From NCBI GenBank assembly GCA_934317215.1, contig CAKREH010000004.1:1-64000 (forward strand): a stretch of 64,000 bases of DNA, read 5' to 3'. Shown piece after piece: positions 1-7,780 of this stretch. Made by a program: the position numbers and the translations under genes. The number at the start of each line of letters is the position of its first letter. The stretch's first letter is position 1. This DNA comes from an uncultured Roseburia sp. GTDB lineage: Bacteria; Bacillota; Clostridia; Lachnospirales; Lachnospiraceae. The notes beneath the pieces are model-generated. The model did no database searches. It had not been told where the DNA came from and worked only from the letters and a program-made list of their open reading frames with translations.

Positions 1-359
1 ATTAAAGTTACCCTTTTTTCTGAAATACATATCAAAATCATTTAAAAAATTAGCTTGACATATCACCAGATTGCTTTGCAAGGTGAAATAACTGTTAGCG
101 ATGAAAGTATTATAACAAACATATGTTTGAAAATCAATAGGAAAGAGATAAAAAACAGAACATGTGTTCTTATTTTACTGGCGTATTTATCTCATTGCAT
201 TTGTGTGAAGAAAATGCCCGCCTGTGAACAGTAACTGGCGCTCTGCGAAAAAATAAAATTACATAAAATATGTATTTACTTTAAAACTTTAATATGCTAA
301 AATGTATCGTAGGTGTATAGCGCATATAGCGTGTAATTAATAAAAAAGGAGAAAGGAAT
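1..359. other. Intergenic leader region, no gene seen
   Basis: No convincing coding frame with a ribosome binding site was found in the first 359 bases. The stretch is AT-rich. Near 223-235 it holds a short piece (GTGAACAGTAAC) that matches the right end of the 32-base hairpin repeat found at 36983 and 59986. The only clear signal is the promoter just before the first gene. Confidence 0.5.
275..303 (+). promoter_or_regulatory. Probable sigma-A promoter of the YerC-like gene
   Basis: TTTACT (275-280), a 17-base spacer and TAAAAT (298-303) lie about 57 bases before the start codon at 360. The gene also has a good ribosome binding site (AAGGAGAAAGGA) directly upstream. Confidence 0.5.
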
Positions 360-659
360 ATGAGCAAGAAACTTAGGACAGAGGCAGTCGATCATCTTTT
401 TGATGCTATCTTAAGCCTCCAGAACAAGGAAGAATGTTATACATTTTTTGAAGATGTATGTACTGTAAATGAGCTGCTTTCTTTATCACAGAGATTTGAA
501 GTTGCAAAGATGCTTAGAGATCAGAAAACGTATCTCGATATTGCGGAAAAGACCGGTGCTTCCACTGCAACGATCAGCCGTGTGAACCGTTCATTAAATT
601 ATGGAAATGACGGATACGACATGGTTTTTTCAAGACTTCAGGACATGGATAAAGAATAG
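360..659 (+). CDS. TrpR-related DNA-binding protein, YerC/YecD type
   Basis: A 99-residue protein with the layout of the YerC/YecD family, small relatives of the Trp repressor. The second half carries a helix-turn-helix region: a segment around VNELLSLSQRFEVAKML, then GASTATISRVNRSL as recognition helix. Family members are presumed transcription regulators, but their ligands and targets are poorly known. The start is supported by a strong ribosome binding site six bases upstream. The gene stands alone, with its own promoter and a long terminator hairpin after it. The length fits the family, and nothing appears damaged. Family assignment is confident; physiological role is not known from the sequence. 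Confidence 0.85.
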   Translation: MSKKLRTEAVDHLFDAILSLQNKEECYTFFEDVCTVNELLSLSQRFEVAKMLRDQKTYLDIAEKTGASTATISRVNRSLNYGNDGYDMVFSRLQDMDKE

Positions 660-666
660 AAATAAA

Positions 667-755
667 AAGAACCGCTGTGTTTGATTTGTAACAACAGAAT
701 TTTGGGTAAAAATGTGAAATCTGCTGTTACATTGAAACTGGCGGTTCTTCTGTTA
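667..755 (+). terminator. Long two-tier hairpin terminator
   Basis: The outer stem AAGAACCGC (667-675) pairs with GCGGTTCTT (741-749). An inner stem is formed by TGTAACAACAGA and a near-complement ending TCTGCTGTTACA. T-rich sequence follows. It lies right after the YerC-like gene and before the convergent DUF1836 gene, so it may serve both directions. Confidence 0.65.
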
Positions 756-799
756 ATATAGTGATTCATAATAATCGGTCAGAGATAGAAGTATGCATC

Positions 800-1414
800 T
801 TATTGTTTTTTTGATGGCTTTGTTTCAGGATTTTTCGAAGCCATCTGATCGATCATTTTTTCAATCAGAGTTTTTTTGATGTATACATCATAGCTGAGCA
901 TACAGATAAAGCTGAATGTGTGTAAAAGATCCGCTTCATCTTCCGATGCATCCGGGAATGTGTTCATGGAAGTTTTGAATTTTTTAGCAAGATCTTTCAT
1001 CAGGTTCTGTGTTTCCGGATGTTCTAAACTGAAAACTTCTTTATAGATATCTTCGAGACTGTAGTTCACATCATTGCCAAAATATTTTTCAGTGATCGGA
1101 TTTAAAATTCCCTGAATGTCGCTGATGCTTAAAATACTCTTCAGATAATAAATGAAGATCAGGACTAAGACATGTTCCTTGGTATACTTCTTTTTCTCCG
1201 GTGGAGGAAGTAGATTATTTTTGGCATAATTGTTGATCATTGTCTTGGTCAGGATCTTATCGTCATCATGACGCTTTGAAGCTGCAAGCTGCGAATCCAT
1301 GAACGTGGTTACCTGATCCATATATAAATCAATGTTTGGAATATCTTCCGGTTTGACATAATCAATCTGCTGTAAGGAATCTAAGATTGAACGTAAAAAC
1401 TGTTTTGTATCCAT
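800..1414 (-). CDS. DUF1836 family protein
   Basis: A 204-residue soluble, mostly helical protein that I recognise as DUF1836, a Firmicutes family of unknown function. Segments such as TKTMINNYAKNNLLPPPEKKKYTKEHV resemble a MerR-like winged-helix start, so DNA binding is plausible but not shown. I chose the ATG at 1414 rather than one seven codons upstream because AAGAGGTGAC sits at proper distance before it. The gene is single and convergent with the YerC-like gene. No truncation is visible. Confidence 0.75.
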   Translation of the reverse strand: MDTKQFLRSILDSLQQIDYVKPEDIPNIDLYMDQVTTFMDSQLAASKRHDDDKILTKTMINNYAKNNLLPPPEKKKYTKEHVLVLIFIYYLKSILSISDIQGILNPITEKYFGNDVNYSLEDIYKEVFSLEHPETQNLMKDLAKKFKTSMNTFPDASEDEADLLHTFSFICMLSYDVYIKKTLIEKMIDQMASKNPETKPSKKQ

Positions 1415-1518
1415 ATTTGTGTCACCTCTTATCACATTATATAGTATTGAAAACTAGATGACAAGACATAAATGAAAAAATAATTTATTATAACTTTTAT
1501 TGCACGAGGTATTTATGA

Positions 1519-1687
1519 TATAATAAGACTGCCGAGCGAAGCTCGTGTAGATCACGATCATGAAGCGTTGCTTCATGATATAATGAGCGCAAGTGAGTCA
1601 GCATGCTTGCATGATTGACGAACGGCGAATTGGATCATGTGCTGATTTTGCACATGCTATAATAAGACTGCACTATTAAAATATAAT
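1519..1687 (+). repeat. Alternating A/B hairpin repeat array, copy 1
   Basis: The array is read as module A (60 bases from TATAAT at 1519), module B (79 bases from TATAAT at 1579), and a truncated A (from TATAAT at 1658), ending at a fourth TATAAT (1682-1687). Each module contains short inverted repeats, for example GAGCGAAGCTC, CATGAAGCGTTGCTTCATG and CATGTGC...GCACATG. The first two boxes read TGATATAAT, an extended -10 form. A second array with modules in the other phase (B then A) lies at 6046-6227. It sits directly upstream of pcrA, whose start is at 1709. Confidence 0.85.
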
Positions 1688-1708
1688 GAGCAAAGGAAAA
1701 TAACAACC

Positions 1709-3952
1709 ATGAGCATATATGATACCTTAAATGAACAGCAGAGGGAAGCGGTATACCAGACGGAAGGTCCGGTGCTGATCTTGGCCGGGGCAGGTTCTGG
1801 GAAAACGCGTGTTTTGACACACCGTACTGCTTATTTAATCGAAGAAAAGGGTGTCAATCCTTACCATATCATGGCGATCACTTTTACCAACAAAGCGGCA
1901 GGGGAGATGCGGGAGCGAATAGATAAGATTGTCGGATTCGGTTCGGAGAGCATCTGGGTATCGACCTTCCATTCAAGTTGTGTGAGGATTTTGCGCCGTC
2001 ATATCGACCGGATCGGATTTGACACCAATTTTACGATCTATGATGCGGATGATTCAAAATCTTTGATGAAAGATATCTGCAAGCGTTTAGAGATCAATAC
2101 CAAAATTTATAAAGAAAAAAGTTTTTTAGCAGCAATTTCATCGGCAAAAGACGAGTTGATCACACCGACAGAACTGATGCAGCGTGCACTGGCATCCTCT
2201 GACTTTGCAAAGCGCAGACAGGCAGAGGTATACCGGGAATATCAGGAGGCACTACATAAGAATAATGCGCTGGATTTTGATGATCTGATCATGAAGACGG
2301 TGGAATTATTGCAGTCTGATCCGGAGGTGAAAAATTATTATCAGGAGCGTTTTCACTACATCATGGTGGATGAGTATCAGGATACGAACACGGCACAGTT
2401 TGAACTGATCCGTCTTTTGGCAGGCAAATACCAGAACCTTTGTGTGGTGGGCGATGATGACCAGTCCATTTATAAGTTCCGTGGAGCGAACATTTATAAT
2501 ATTTTAAATTTTGAAAAACATTTTCCAGATGCAAAGACGATCAAGTTAGAGCAGAATTATCGTTCCACGCAGAATATTTTAAATGCAGCAAACAGTGTGA
2601 TCGCAAACAATGTCGGCAGAAAGTCAAAGACACTCTGGACCGCAAATGATGAGGGAAAGAAGATCGGTTTCGAACAGTTTAATACAGGCTATGAGGAAGC
2701 AGATTTTATTGCACGAGATATTGCAGGCGGGGTAAGAAACGGTGATTACCATTACGGTGATCATGCTGTTTTATACCGGACGAATGCGCAGTCGCGTCTG
2801 TTTGAGGAACGTTTTATCGTCTCAAACATTCCATATAAGATTGTTGGAGGAGTAAACTTTTATGCGAGAAAAGAAGTAAAAGATCTGCTCGCATATTTAA
2901 AGACGATCGACAATGCGCGCGATGATTTAGCGGTACGCCGTATTTTAAATGTTCCGAAACGCGGTATCGGCGCAACGACTGTAAACCGTGTGTCTGATTA
3001 TGCGGAGGCATACGATATCAGTTTTTACGATGCCTTAAAGCGTGCGGAAGAGATTCCTTCGATTGGAAAAGCAGCATCGAAGGTAAAGCCGTTTGTAAAT
3101 CTGATCCAGGTATTCCGCAGCAAGATGGAATTTATCAGTATTTCTGATCTGCTCAGGGAAGTGATCGAGGAAACCGGATATGTGAAAGAACTTGAAGCGG
3201 AAGGTACGGATGAGGCAGAGGCAAGGATCGAGAATATCGATGAGCTCTTAAGTAAAGTTGTGAGTTACGAGGAAAGCGAAGAACATCCGACACTGAGCGG
3301 CTTTTTAGAGGAAGTTGCACTGGTGGCAGACATTGACAGTCTTGAAGATGACAGTGATTATGTTGTTTTGATGACTCTGCACAGTGCAAAGGGGCTTGAA
3401 TTTCCCAAAGTGTATCTGGCAGGTATGGAGGATGGTCTGTTCCCGAGTTATATGTCGATCACATCGGATGATTCGAGTGAGCAGTTAGAGGAAGAACGCC
3501 GTCTTGCCTATGTGGGCATTACCCGTGCCATGAAGGAACTGACGATCACCTGTGCAAAGCAGAGAATGATCCGCGGTGAGACACAGTACAATATAGTTTC
3601 CCGTTTTGTAAAAGAGATCCCGGTTGAGCTTTTGGGTGGAAAAGAACCGGTTTCTGCGGGAAAGAAGCCGGATGCTTCGGCAGGAAATACATGGAATGTG
3701 AAGCCAAAACGTATGACGATGAGACAGCAGCCTTCCGGACAGAGCATGCAGGCGCGTGCATTTGCCTCCGTTCATACGAAAGAAGAAAAGCTGCCGTATG
3801 ATATCGCAGACCGTGTTTTGCATGCGCGGTTTGGAGAAGGAACTGTGGTTGCAATCGTGGAAGGTGGAAGAGATTATGAGGTTACGGTTCAGTTTGACAC
3901 GGTGGGAATCAAAAAAATGTTTGCTTCTTTTGCAAAATTAAAAAAGTTATAA
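1709..3952 (+). CDS. pcrA: ATP-dependent DNA helicase PcrA (UvrD family)
   Basis: A 747-residue superfamily 1A helicase that unwinds DNA 3' to 5' in repair and removes recombinase filaments and stalled complexes. The sequence shows the Q motif (LNEQQREAV), Walker A AGAGSGKT at residues 26-33, Walker B VDEYQD near 220, GDDDQSIYKFRGA, NYRSTQNIL near 283, and SAKGLEF and YVGITRA in the C-terminal half. The final 45 residues form the small basic domain (FGEGTVV to the end) typical of PcrA C termini that contact RNA polymerase. The length is normal. The ribosome binding site is modest (AAAGGAAAA), and the A/B repeat array with TATAAT boxes immediately precedes the gene. Confidence 0.96.
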   Translation: MSIYDTLNEQQREAVYQTEGPVLILAGAGSGKTRVLTHRTAYLIEEKGVNPYHIMAITFTNKAAGEMRERIDKIVGFGSESIWVSTFHSSCVRILRRHIDRIGFDTNFTIYDADDSKSLMKDICKRLEINTKIYKEKSFLAAISSAKDELITPTELMQRALASSDFAKRRQAEVYREYQEALHKNNALDFDDLIMKTVELLQSDPEVKNYYQERFHYIMVDEYQDTNTAQFELIRLLAGKYQNLCVVGDDDQSIYKFRGANIYNILNFEKHFPDAKTIKLEQNYRSTQNILNAANSVIANNVGRKSKTLWTANDEGKKIGFEQFNTGYEEADFIARDIAGGVRNGDYHYGDHAVLYRTNAQSRLFEERFIVSNIPYKIVGGVNFYARKEVKDLLAYLKTIDNARDDLAVRRILNVPKRGIGATTVNRVSDYAEAYDISFYDALKRAEEIPSIGKAASKVKPFVNLIQVFRSKMEFISISDLLREVIEETGYVKELEAEGTDEAEARIENIDELLSKVVSYEESEEHPTLSGFLEEVALVADIDSLEDDSDYVVLMTLHSAKGLEFPKVYLAGMEDGLFPSYMSITSDDSSEQLEEERRLAYVGITRAMKELTITCAKQRMIRGETQYNIVSRFVKEIPVELLGGKEPVSAGKKPDASAGNTWNVKPKRMTMRQQPSGQSMQARAFASVHTKEEKLPYDIADRVLHARFGEGTVVAIVEGGRDYEVTVQFDTVGIKKMFASFAKLKKL

Positions 3953-3997
3953 AATCGCTTAATTTATAAATTTTTTATAGGCGAAATGGGAAACATA

Positions 3998-4006
3998 TGA
4001 TATAAT
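3998..4006 (+). promoter_or_regulatory. Extended -10 promoter candidate
   Basis: TGATATAAT is a perfect extended -10 element. It lies about 120 bases before the acidic membrane protein gene, giving a long untranslated leader. No good -35 is needed or seen. Confidence 0.45.
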
Positions 4007-4127
4007 AAACGTGTGCAATAAGCAGTGCAGAATTATTTGTTTTCTGAACAAGTACTGCAATACGGTAATAAGATGTATCATATGACTGTAAGATGCAGCA
4101 GTCTGAAAATAAAAGGAGGAGAGCCAC

Positions 4128-4424
4128 ATGAACAAGATGGATGATTTAAAAGATTTGGTTAACATTTCAAGATTAAATGAACTGCTGAATAAAAAAGAAG
4201 CAGAGGAAGAGAAGAAAGCTTCCAAAGTTGTCTGGGTATTCGCAATTATCGGAATCATTGCCGCAGTGGCAGCAGCAGTTTACGGAATCTATCGTTTCTT
4301 TGCACCGGACTATTTAGAGGATTTCGAAGACGACTTCGAGGATGATTTTGATGATGATTTCTTCGAGGACGAAGAAGATGACGACAAAGCAGAAGAGCCG
4401 GCAGAGGACAAAACAGAAGAGTAA
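4128..4424 (+). CDS. Small acidic single-pass membrane protein
   Basis: A 98-residue protein: a charged helical N terminus (1-38), one membrane segment (about 39-60, VVWVFAIIGIIAAVAAAVYGI), then an extremely acidic tail rich in Asp and Glu (about 67-98). It resembles the small DUF4366-like proteins of Lachnospiraceae, but I hold that name loosely. The start has a strong ribosome binding site (AAAGGAGGAG). With the positive-inside rule, the acidic tail could lie on either side; the basic N-terminal half suggests the N terminus is inside. It is followed by a strong terminator. Function unknown. Confidence 0.75.
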   Translation: MNKMDDLKDLVNISRLNELLNKKEAEEEKKASKVVWVFAIIGIIAAVAAAVYGIYRFFAPDYLEDFEDDFEDDFDDDFFEDEEDDDKAEEPAEDKTEE

Positions 4425-4437
4425 GAAATATCTTTAA

Positions 4438-4463
4438 GGGGCTGCAGTGTTGCAGCCCTTTTT
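4438..4463 (+). terminator. Intrinsic terminator
   Basis: GGGCTGCA and TGCAGCCC form a perfect 8-bp stem around GTGT, followed by five T residues. It separates the acidic membrane protein gene from the methyltransferase gene. Confidence 0.9.
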
Positions 4464-4494
4464 AAATTCATAGGAAAAGAGAAAGGAACTGGTT

Positions 4495-5898
4495 ATGAAA
4501 AAAGGGCAGATCGTAGAAGGAATCATTGAACGGGTGGATTTCCCGAATAAAGGAATTTTAAGAGCGGAAGATGGCACGCGTGTCATTGTAAAAAATGCGA
4601 TCATGGGACAGAAAGTATCTGCGGCGGTCAATAAGGTCAGAAAAGGAAAATGCGAGGGACGTCTGCTCGAAGTGCTGGAAAAATCCGCACTGGAACTGCC
4701 GGAACCGGGATGTGTTCATTATGGTATCTGCGGCGGCTGTACATTCCAGAGCCTTCCGTATGAAGAACAGCTTTCGATGAAAGAGCAGCAGGTAAAAGAT
4801 CTGATTGATGCGGTCATTACCGAGGAAAATAAGGGATATGAGTTTTTACCGATTAAGGCGAGCCCAAGACCGAAGGCATACCGCAACAAGATGGAGTTTT
4901 CATTTGGAGATGAATATAAAGACGGACCGTTAGCGCTTGGCATGCATAAGCGGGGTAGTTTTTATGATATCGTAAATGTAGGGGATTGTCAGATCGTCGA
5001 TGAAGATTTCCGCCGTGTGCTTAAGATCACATTGGAATATTTTAAGGAAAGACAGATCCCATTTTATCATAAACTCCGCCACTCTGGATATCTGCGCCAT
5101 TTTCTTGTGAGAAAGGCAGCAAAAACAGGAGAGATTTTAGTTGACCTGGTAACAACAACGCAGACGGACGGACTTGGTGCGGAAACGGAAAGCACATTAT
5201 TAGACGGATGGGTAAAAGCACTCTGTGCGGAAACCTGTGACGGTGTGTTAAAAGGAATCCTCCACACGAAAAATGACAGTGTTGCCGATACGATCAAAAA
5301 TGAAGGGACAGATATTTTATATGGACAGGACTTCTTCTATGAAGAACTGCTGGGTCTGAAATTCAAGATCACGCCGTTTTCCTTTTTCCAGACCAACTCC
5401 CTTGGTGCGGAGGTGCTTTATCAGACGGCACGCGAATTTATCGGGGATGCACTCGACGATAAGGCGAGCCAGACGGTATTTGACCTGTATTCCGGAACCG
5501 GAACGATCGCACAGATCTTATCCCCGGTTGCAAAGAAAGTGATCGGTGTGGAGATCGTGGAGGAAGCGGTCGTAGCTGCAAGGGAAAATGCTGCCTTAAA
5601 CGGACTTACCAACTGTGAATTTATCGCGGGAGATGTGTTAAAAGTCATTGATACGATCGAAGAAAAACCGGATTACATCGTACTCGATCCGCCAAGAGAC
5701 GGCATCCATCTGAAAGCACTTGAGAAGATCATCCGCTACAATGTGCCGCAGATGGTCTATATTTCCTGCAAACCGACAAGTTTAGTGAGAGATCTTGAGG
5801 TGCTGCAGGTGAGAGGATATAAGGTGAAGAAGGTGCAGTGTGTGGATATGTTTCCTTCGACGGGGAATTGTGAGACCGTGTGCCTCCTGGGCAGATGA
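4495..5898 (+). CDS. rlmD: 23S rRNA uracil-C5 methyltransferase, RlmD/RumA family
   Basis: A 467-residue S-adenosylmethionine-dependent enzyme that methylates C5 of a uracil in 23S rRNA (or tRNA for some relatives). It starts with a TRAM RNA-binding domain (about 1-60). Iron-sulfur ligands are visible as C73, C79 and C82 (CVHYGICGGC), with a fourth Cys probably in GDCQIVD. The methyltransferase core shows FDLYSGTGTIAQ, DPPRDG, and the catalytic motif YISCKPTSLVRDL with nucleophile C425. The general-base Glu is E460 near the C terminus. The ribosome binding site is AGAGAAAGGA. Which of the RlmCD/TrmFO-like targets is used cannot be told from sequence alone. Confidence 0.92.
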   Translation: MKKGQIVEGIIERVDFPNKGILRAEDGTRVIVKNAIMGQKVSAAVNKVRKGKCEGRLLEVLEKSALELPEPGCVHYGICGGCTFQSLPYEEQLSMKEQQVKDLIDAVITEENKGYEFLPIKASPRPKAYRNKMEFSFGDEYKDGPLALGMHKRGSFYDIVNVGDCQIVDEDFRRVLKITLEYFKERQIPFYHKLRHSGYLRHFLVRKAAKTGEILVDLVTTTQTDGLGAETESTLLDGWVKALCAETCDGVLKGILHTKNDSVADTIKNEGTDILYGQDFFYEELLGLKFKITPFSFFQTNSLGAEVLYQTAREFIGDALDDKASQTVFDLYSGTGTIAQILSPVAKKVIGVEIVEEAVVAARENAALNGLTNCEFIAGDVLKVIDTIEEKPDYIVLDPPRDGIHLKALEKIIRYNVPQMVYISCKPTSLVRDLEVLQVRGYKVKKVQCVDMFPSTGNCETVCLLGR

Positions 5899-5899
5899 A

Positions 5900-5965
5900 A
5901 AGCCGGATATGGTCAGTTTTATGCCCAAGGATGGTCTGACGAAAATTGTGACAACTGCTGCTTAA
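5900..5965 (+). pseudogene. Possible tail remnant of an unidentified gene
   Basis: Just after the methyltransferase stop, in another frame, the bases read as KPDMVSFMPKDGLTKIVTTAA followed by a stop. It has a protein-like look but no start or ribosome binding site. I cannot name a parent family. It may be the 3' end of a deleted gene, or chance. Confidence 0.25.
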
Positions 5966-6045
5966 CATAAATTTGCACTATTTTAAGAATTTACATTATT
6001 TTGATGTCTTTTTGCTATTTCCTTTTTTACGTTTCGTTTAGATGA

Positions 6046-6227
6046 TATAATGAGCGCAAGCGAGTCAACATGCTTGCATGATTGACGAACGGCGAATTGG
6101 ATCATGTGCCGGTTTTGCACATGATATAATAAGACTGCCGAGCGAAGCTCGTGTAGATCATGATCATGAAGCATTGCTTCATGATGTAATGAATGTACAA
6201 TATGGAGTAAAATATTTGCAATATAAT
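6046..6227 (+). repeat. Alternating A/B hairpin repeat array, copy 2
   Basis: Module B (79 bases from TATAAT at 6046) is followed by module A (60 bases from TATAAT at 6125), then a decayed TGTAAT box (6185) and unrelated bases up to a last TATAATGAG at 6222. The modules differ from those at 1519-1687 at only a handful of positions, and some differences preserve pairing or sit in loops (for example GCTGATTTTGC versus GCCGGTTTTGC). The array lies directly upstream of the response regulator gene. Confidence 0.85.
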
Positions 6228-6253
6228 GAGCAGTGTCACGAGGAGAAGGATAC

Positions 6254-7780
6254 ATGATTCGGGTTTTGATTGTAGATGATGAATATATTATGCGGCAGGG
6301 GCTGAAATATATGATTCATTGGGAACAGGAAGGTTATGAAATTGTCGGGGAGGCAACCAATGGAAATGAGGCACTGCGGCTTACAGAGGAGTTAAAACCA
6401 CATATTATTATCAGCGATATTGTGATGTCTGTGATGGACGGGGTTGCATTTACAGAGATGGTTCATCAGATTTATCCGGATATCGCCATCATTATTTTAA
6501 GTGGATATGATAAATTCGAATATGTGAAAAAAACGTTGACCAATGGTGCCATAGATTATATTTTAAAACCGACATTGAACGAGGAAGAACTTTTAAAAGT
6601 ATTAGAGAAGGCATCACAGAAAATTCCGGGTTATAAAAAGAAGGACAAGGGTGAAGGGATCAATTACGCCGCAGAGATGGAGCGTTATCTGATCGGAATG
6701 TCATTGGAATTGGAGGAAGCAGCTTTTGGAGAGATTTTTCCGTATTCGCATTTTCGTATTTTTGGTATGCGGATCAAAAATGAGAATGAAATCCCACCGA
6801 ATGTGTCGGAACTTTTGTATCAGAAAATAAAAAAAGATGTCGCTGATTTTGAATCTGTAAATGGAATGGTCATGATTTTGCAGGAGGAACTGGTTGTCGT
6901 ATTAATGTGTGCGAAACCCGCATATGATACGCAGATGGTACTTTTTTTGCAACAGATGACAGAGGAGTTATCAGTACTTTCCGAATATATTCTTGGAGTG
7001 TGCAGCAGATCATTTGATGGAATGAGACAGATCAGACAGTATTACCAGCAGGATATTTTAGCTTATGTAGATAAGGTATTTTATTATAAGGATCTTAAAT
7101 TCTTTTCCATAGATAAAATGACAGAGAAAGAAAAAATACCGGCTGTAAAATTTGATTTTTTTAAGTATAACAAATTTCTGTCTATGAAAGAATACGGGGA
7201 AGCACTGCGTCTGCTGGAGGAGTATAATACACAGGCGTTGGAAAGTGAGACCGATATCGCATCATTAAAAAATCAGATTAAGAACATGCTTTATTATTTT
7301 CTGGATCAGCTTGATCTGACGGAGGAACAGAAGGATGCCAGCAGATATGAGTTTTTCAGGGAAATTTCCAAAGCGCATTATGAGCAGGATTATAAAGAGG
7401 TAATGTGTCAGATCTTAGAGAAAATAAAGACACTGATCGGAATTACAAAGAAATCTTTGGATGACAGGATCCCGAGAATGTTAGCCTTTATTGAGAAAAA
7501 TTATGAGCAGGATTTAAGACTTGAGGATATGGCGGAAGAATTTAATTTTAATTATCACTATCTCTCGGCATATTTTCATCAGCATATGAAAGAGGGATTC
7601 AGTGATTATCTGAATGGAATCCGGACTGCAAAGGCATGTGATCTTCTGGAGAATACAGATCTGTCAATAGCTCAGATCAGCGAAAAAGTTGGGTATTCGG
7701 AGCATAGTTATTTTTGCAGGGTATTTAAAAAAGTTACGGGTAAAACACCGTCAGTCTACCGAAGGAAGAATCATGTTTAA
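6254..7780 (+). CDS. YesN-type response regulator with AraC DNA-binding domain
   Basis: A 508-residue two-component regulator. The receiver domain (1-120) shows VDDE acidic residues, phospho-acceptor D55 (ISDIVMSVMDG) and a KPT motif. A long middle region of about 280 residues is followed by an AraC/XylS double helix-turn-helix (about 410-505; LEDMAEEFNFNYHYLSAYF and ISEKVGYSEHSYFCRVFKKVTG). Such regulators switch on sugar transporter operons when their YesM-type kinase signals. The ATG at 6254 is preferred over one seven codons earlier because GAGGAGAAGG lies just before it. The gene overlaps the next by 8 bases, so the pair is translationally coupled. Confidence 0.93.
   Translation: MIRVLIVDDEYIMRQGLKYMIHWEQEGYEIVGEATNGNEALRLTEELKPHIIISDIVMSVMDGVAFTEMVHQIYPDIAIIILSGYDKFEYVKKTLTNGAIDYILKPTLNEEELLKVLEKASQKIPGYKKKDKGEGINYAAEMERYLIGMSLELEEAAFGEIFPYSHFRIFGMRIKNENEIPPNVSELLYQKIKKDVADFESVNGMVMILQEELVVVLMCAKPAYDTQMVLFLQQMTEELSVLSEYILGVCSRSFDGMRQIRQYYQQDILAYVDKVFYYKDLKFFSIDKMTEKEKIPAVKFDFFKYNKFLSMKEYGEALRLLEEYNTQALESETDIASLKNQIKNMLYYFLDQLDLTEEQKDASRYEFFREISKAHYEQDYKEVMCQILEKIKTLIGITKKSLDDRIPRMLAFIEKNYEQDLRLEDMAEEFNFNYHYLSAYFHQHMKEGFSDYLNGIRTAKACDLLENTDLSIAQISEKVGYSEHSYFCRVFKKVTGKTPSVYRRKNHV

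Noticed and set aside
1519..1687. Possible CRISPR array
   Set aside because: Repeats are of two alternating kinds with no unique spacers, and no cas genes are present.
7689..7772. 28-codon extension of the histidine kinase
   Set aside because: It overlaps the response regulator's conserved end deeply; the ATG at 7773 fits the expected membrane start.
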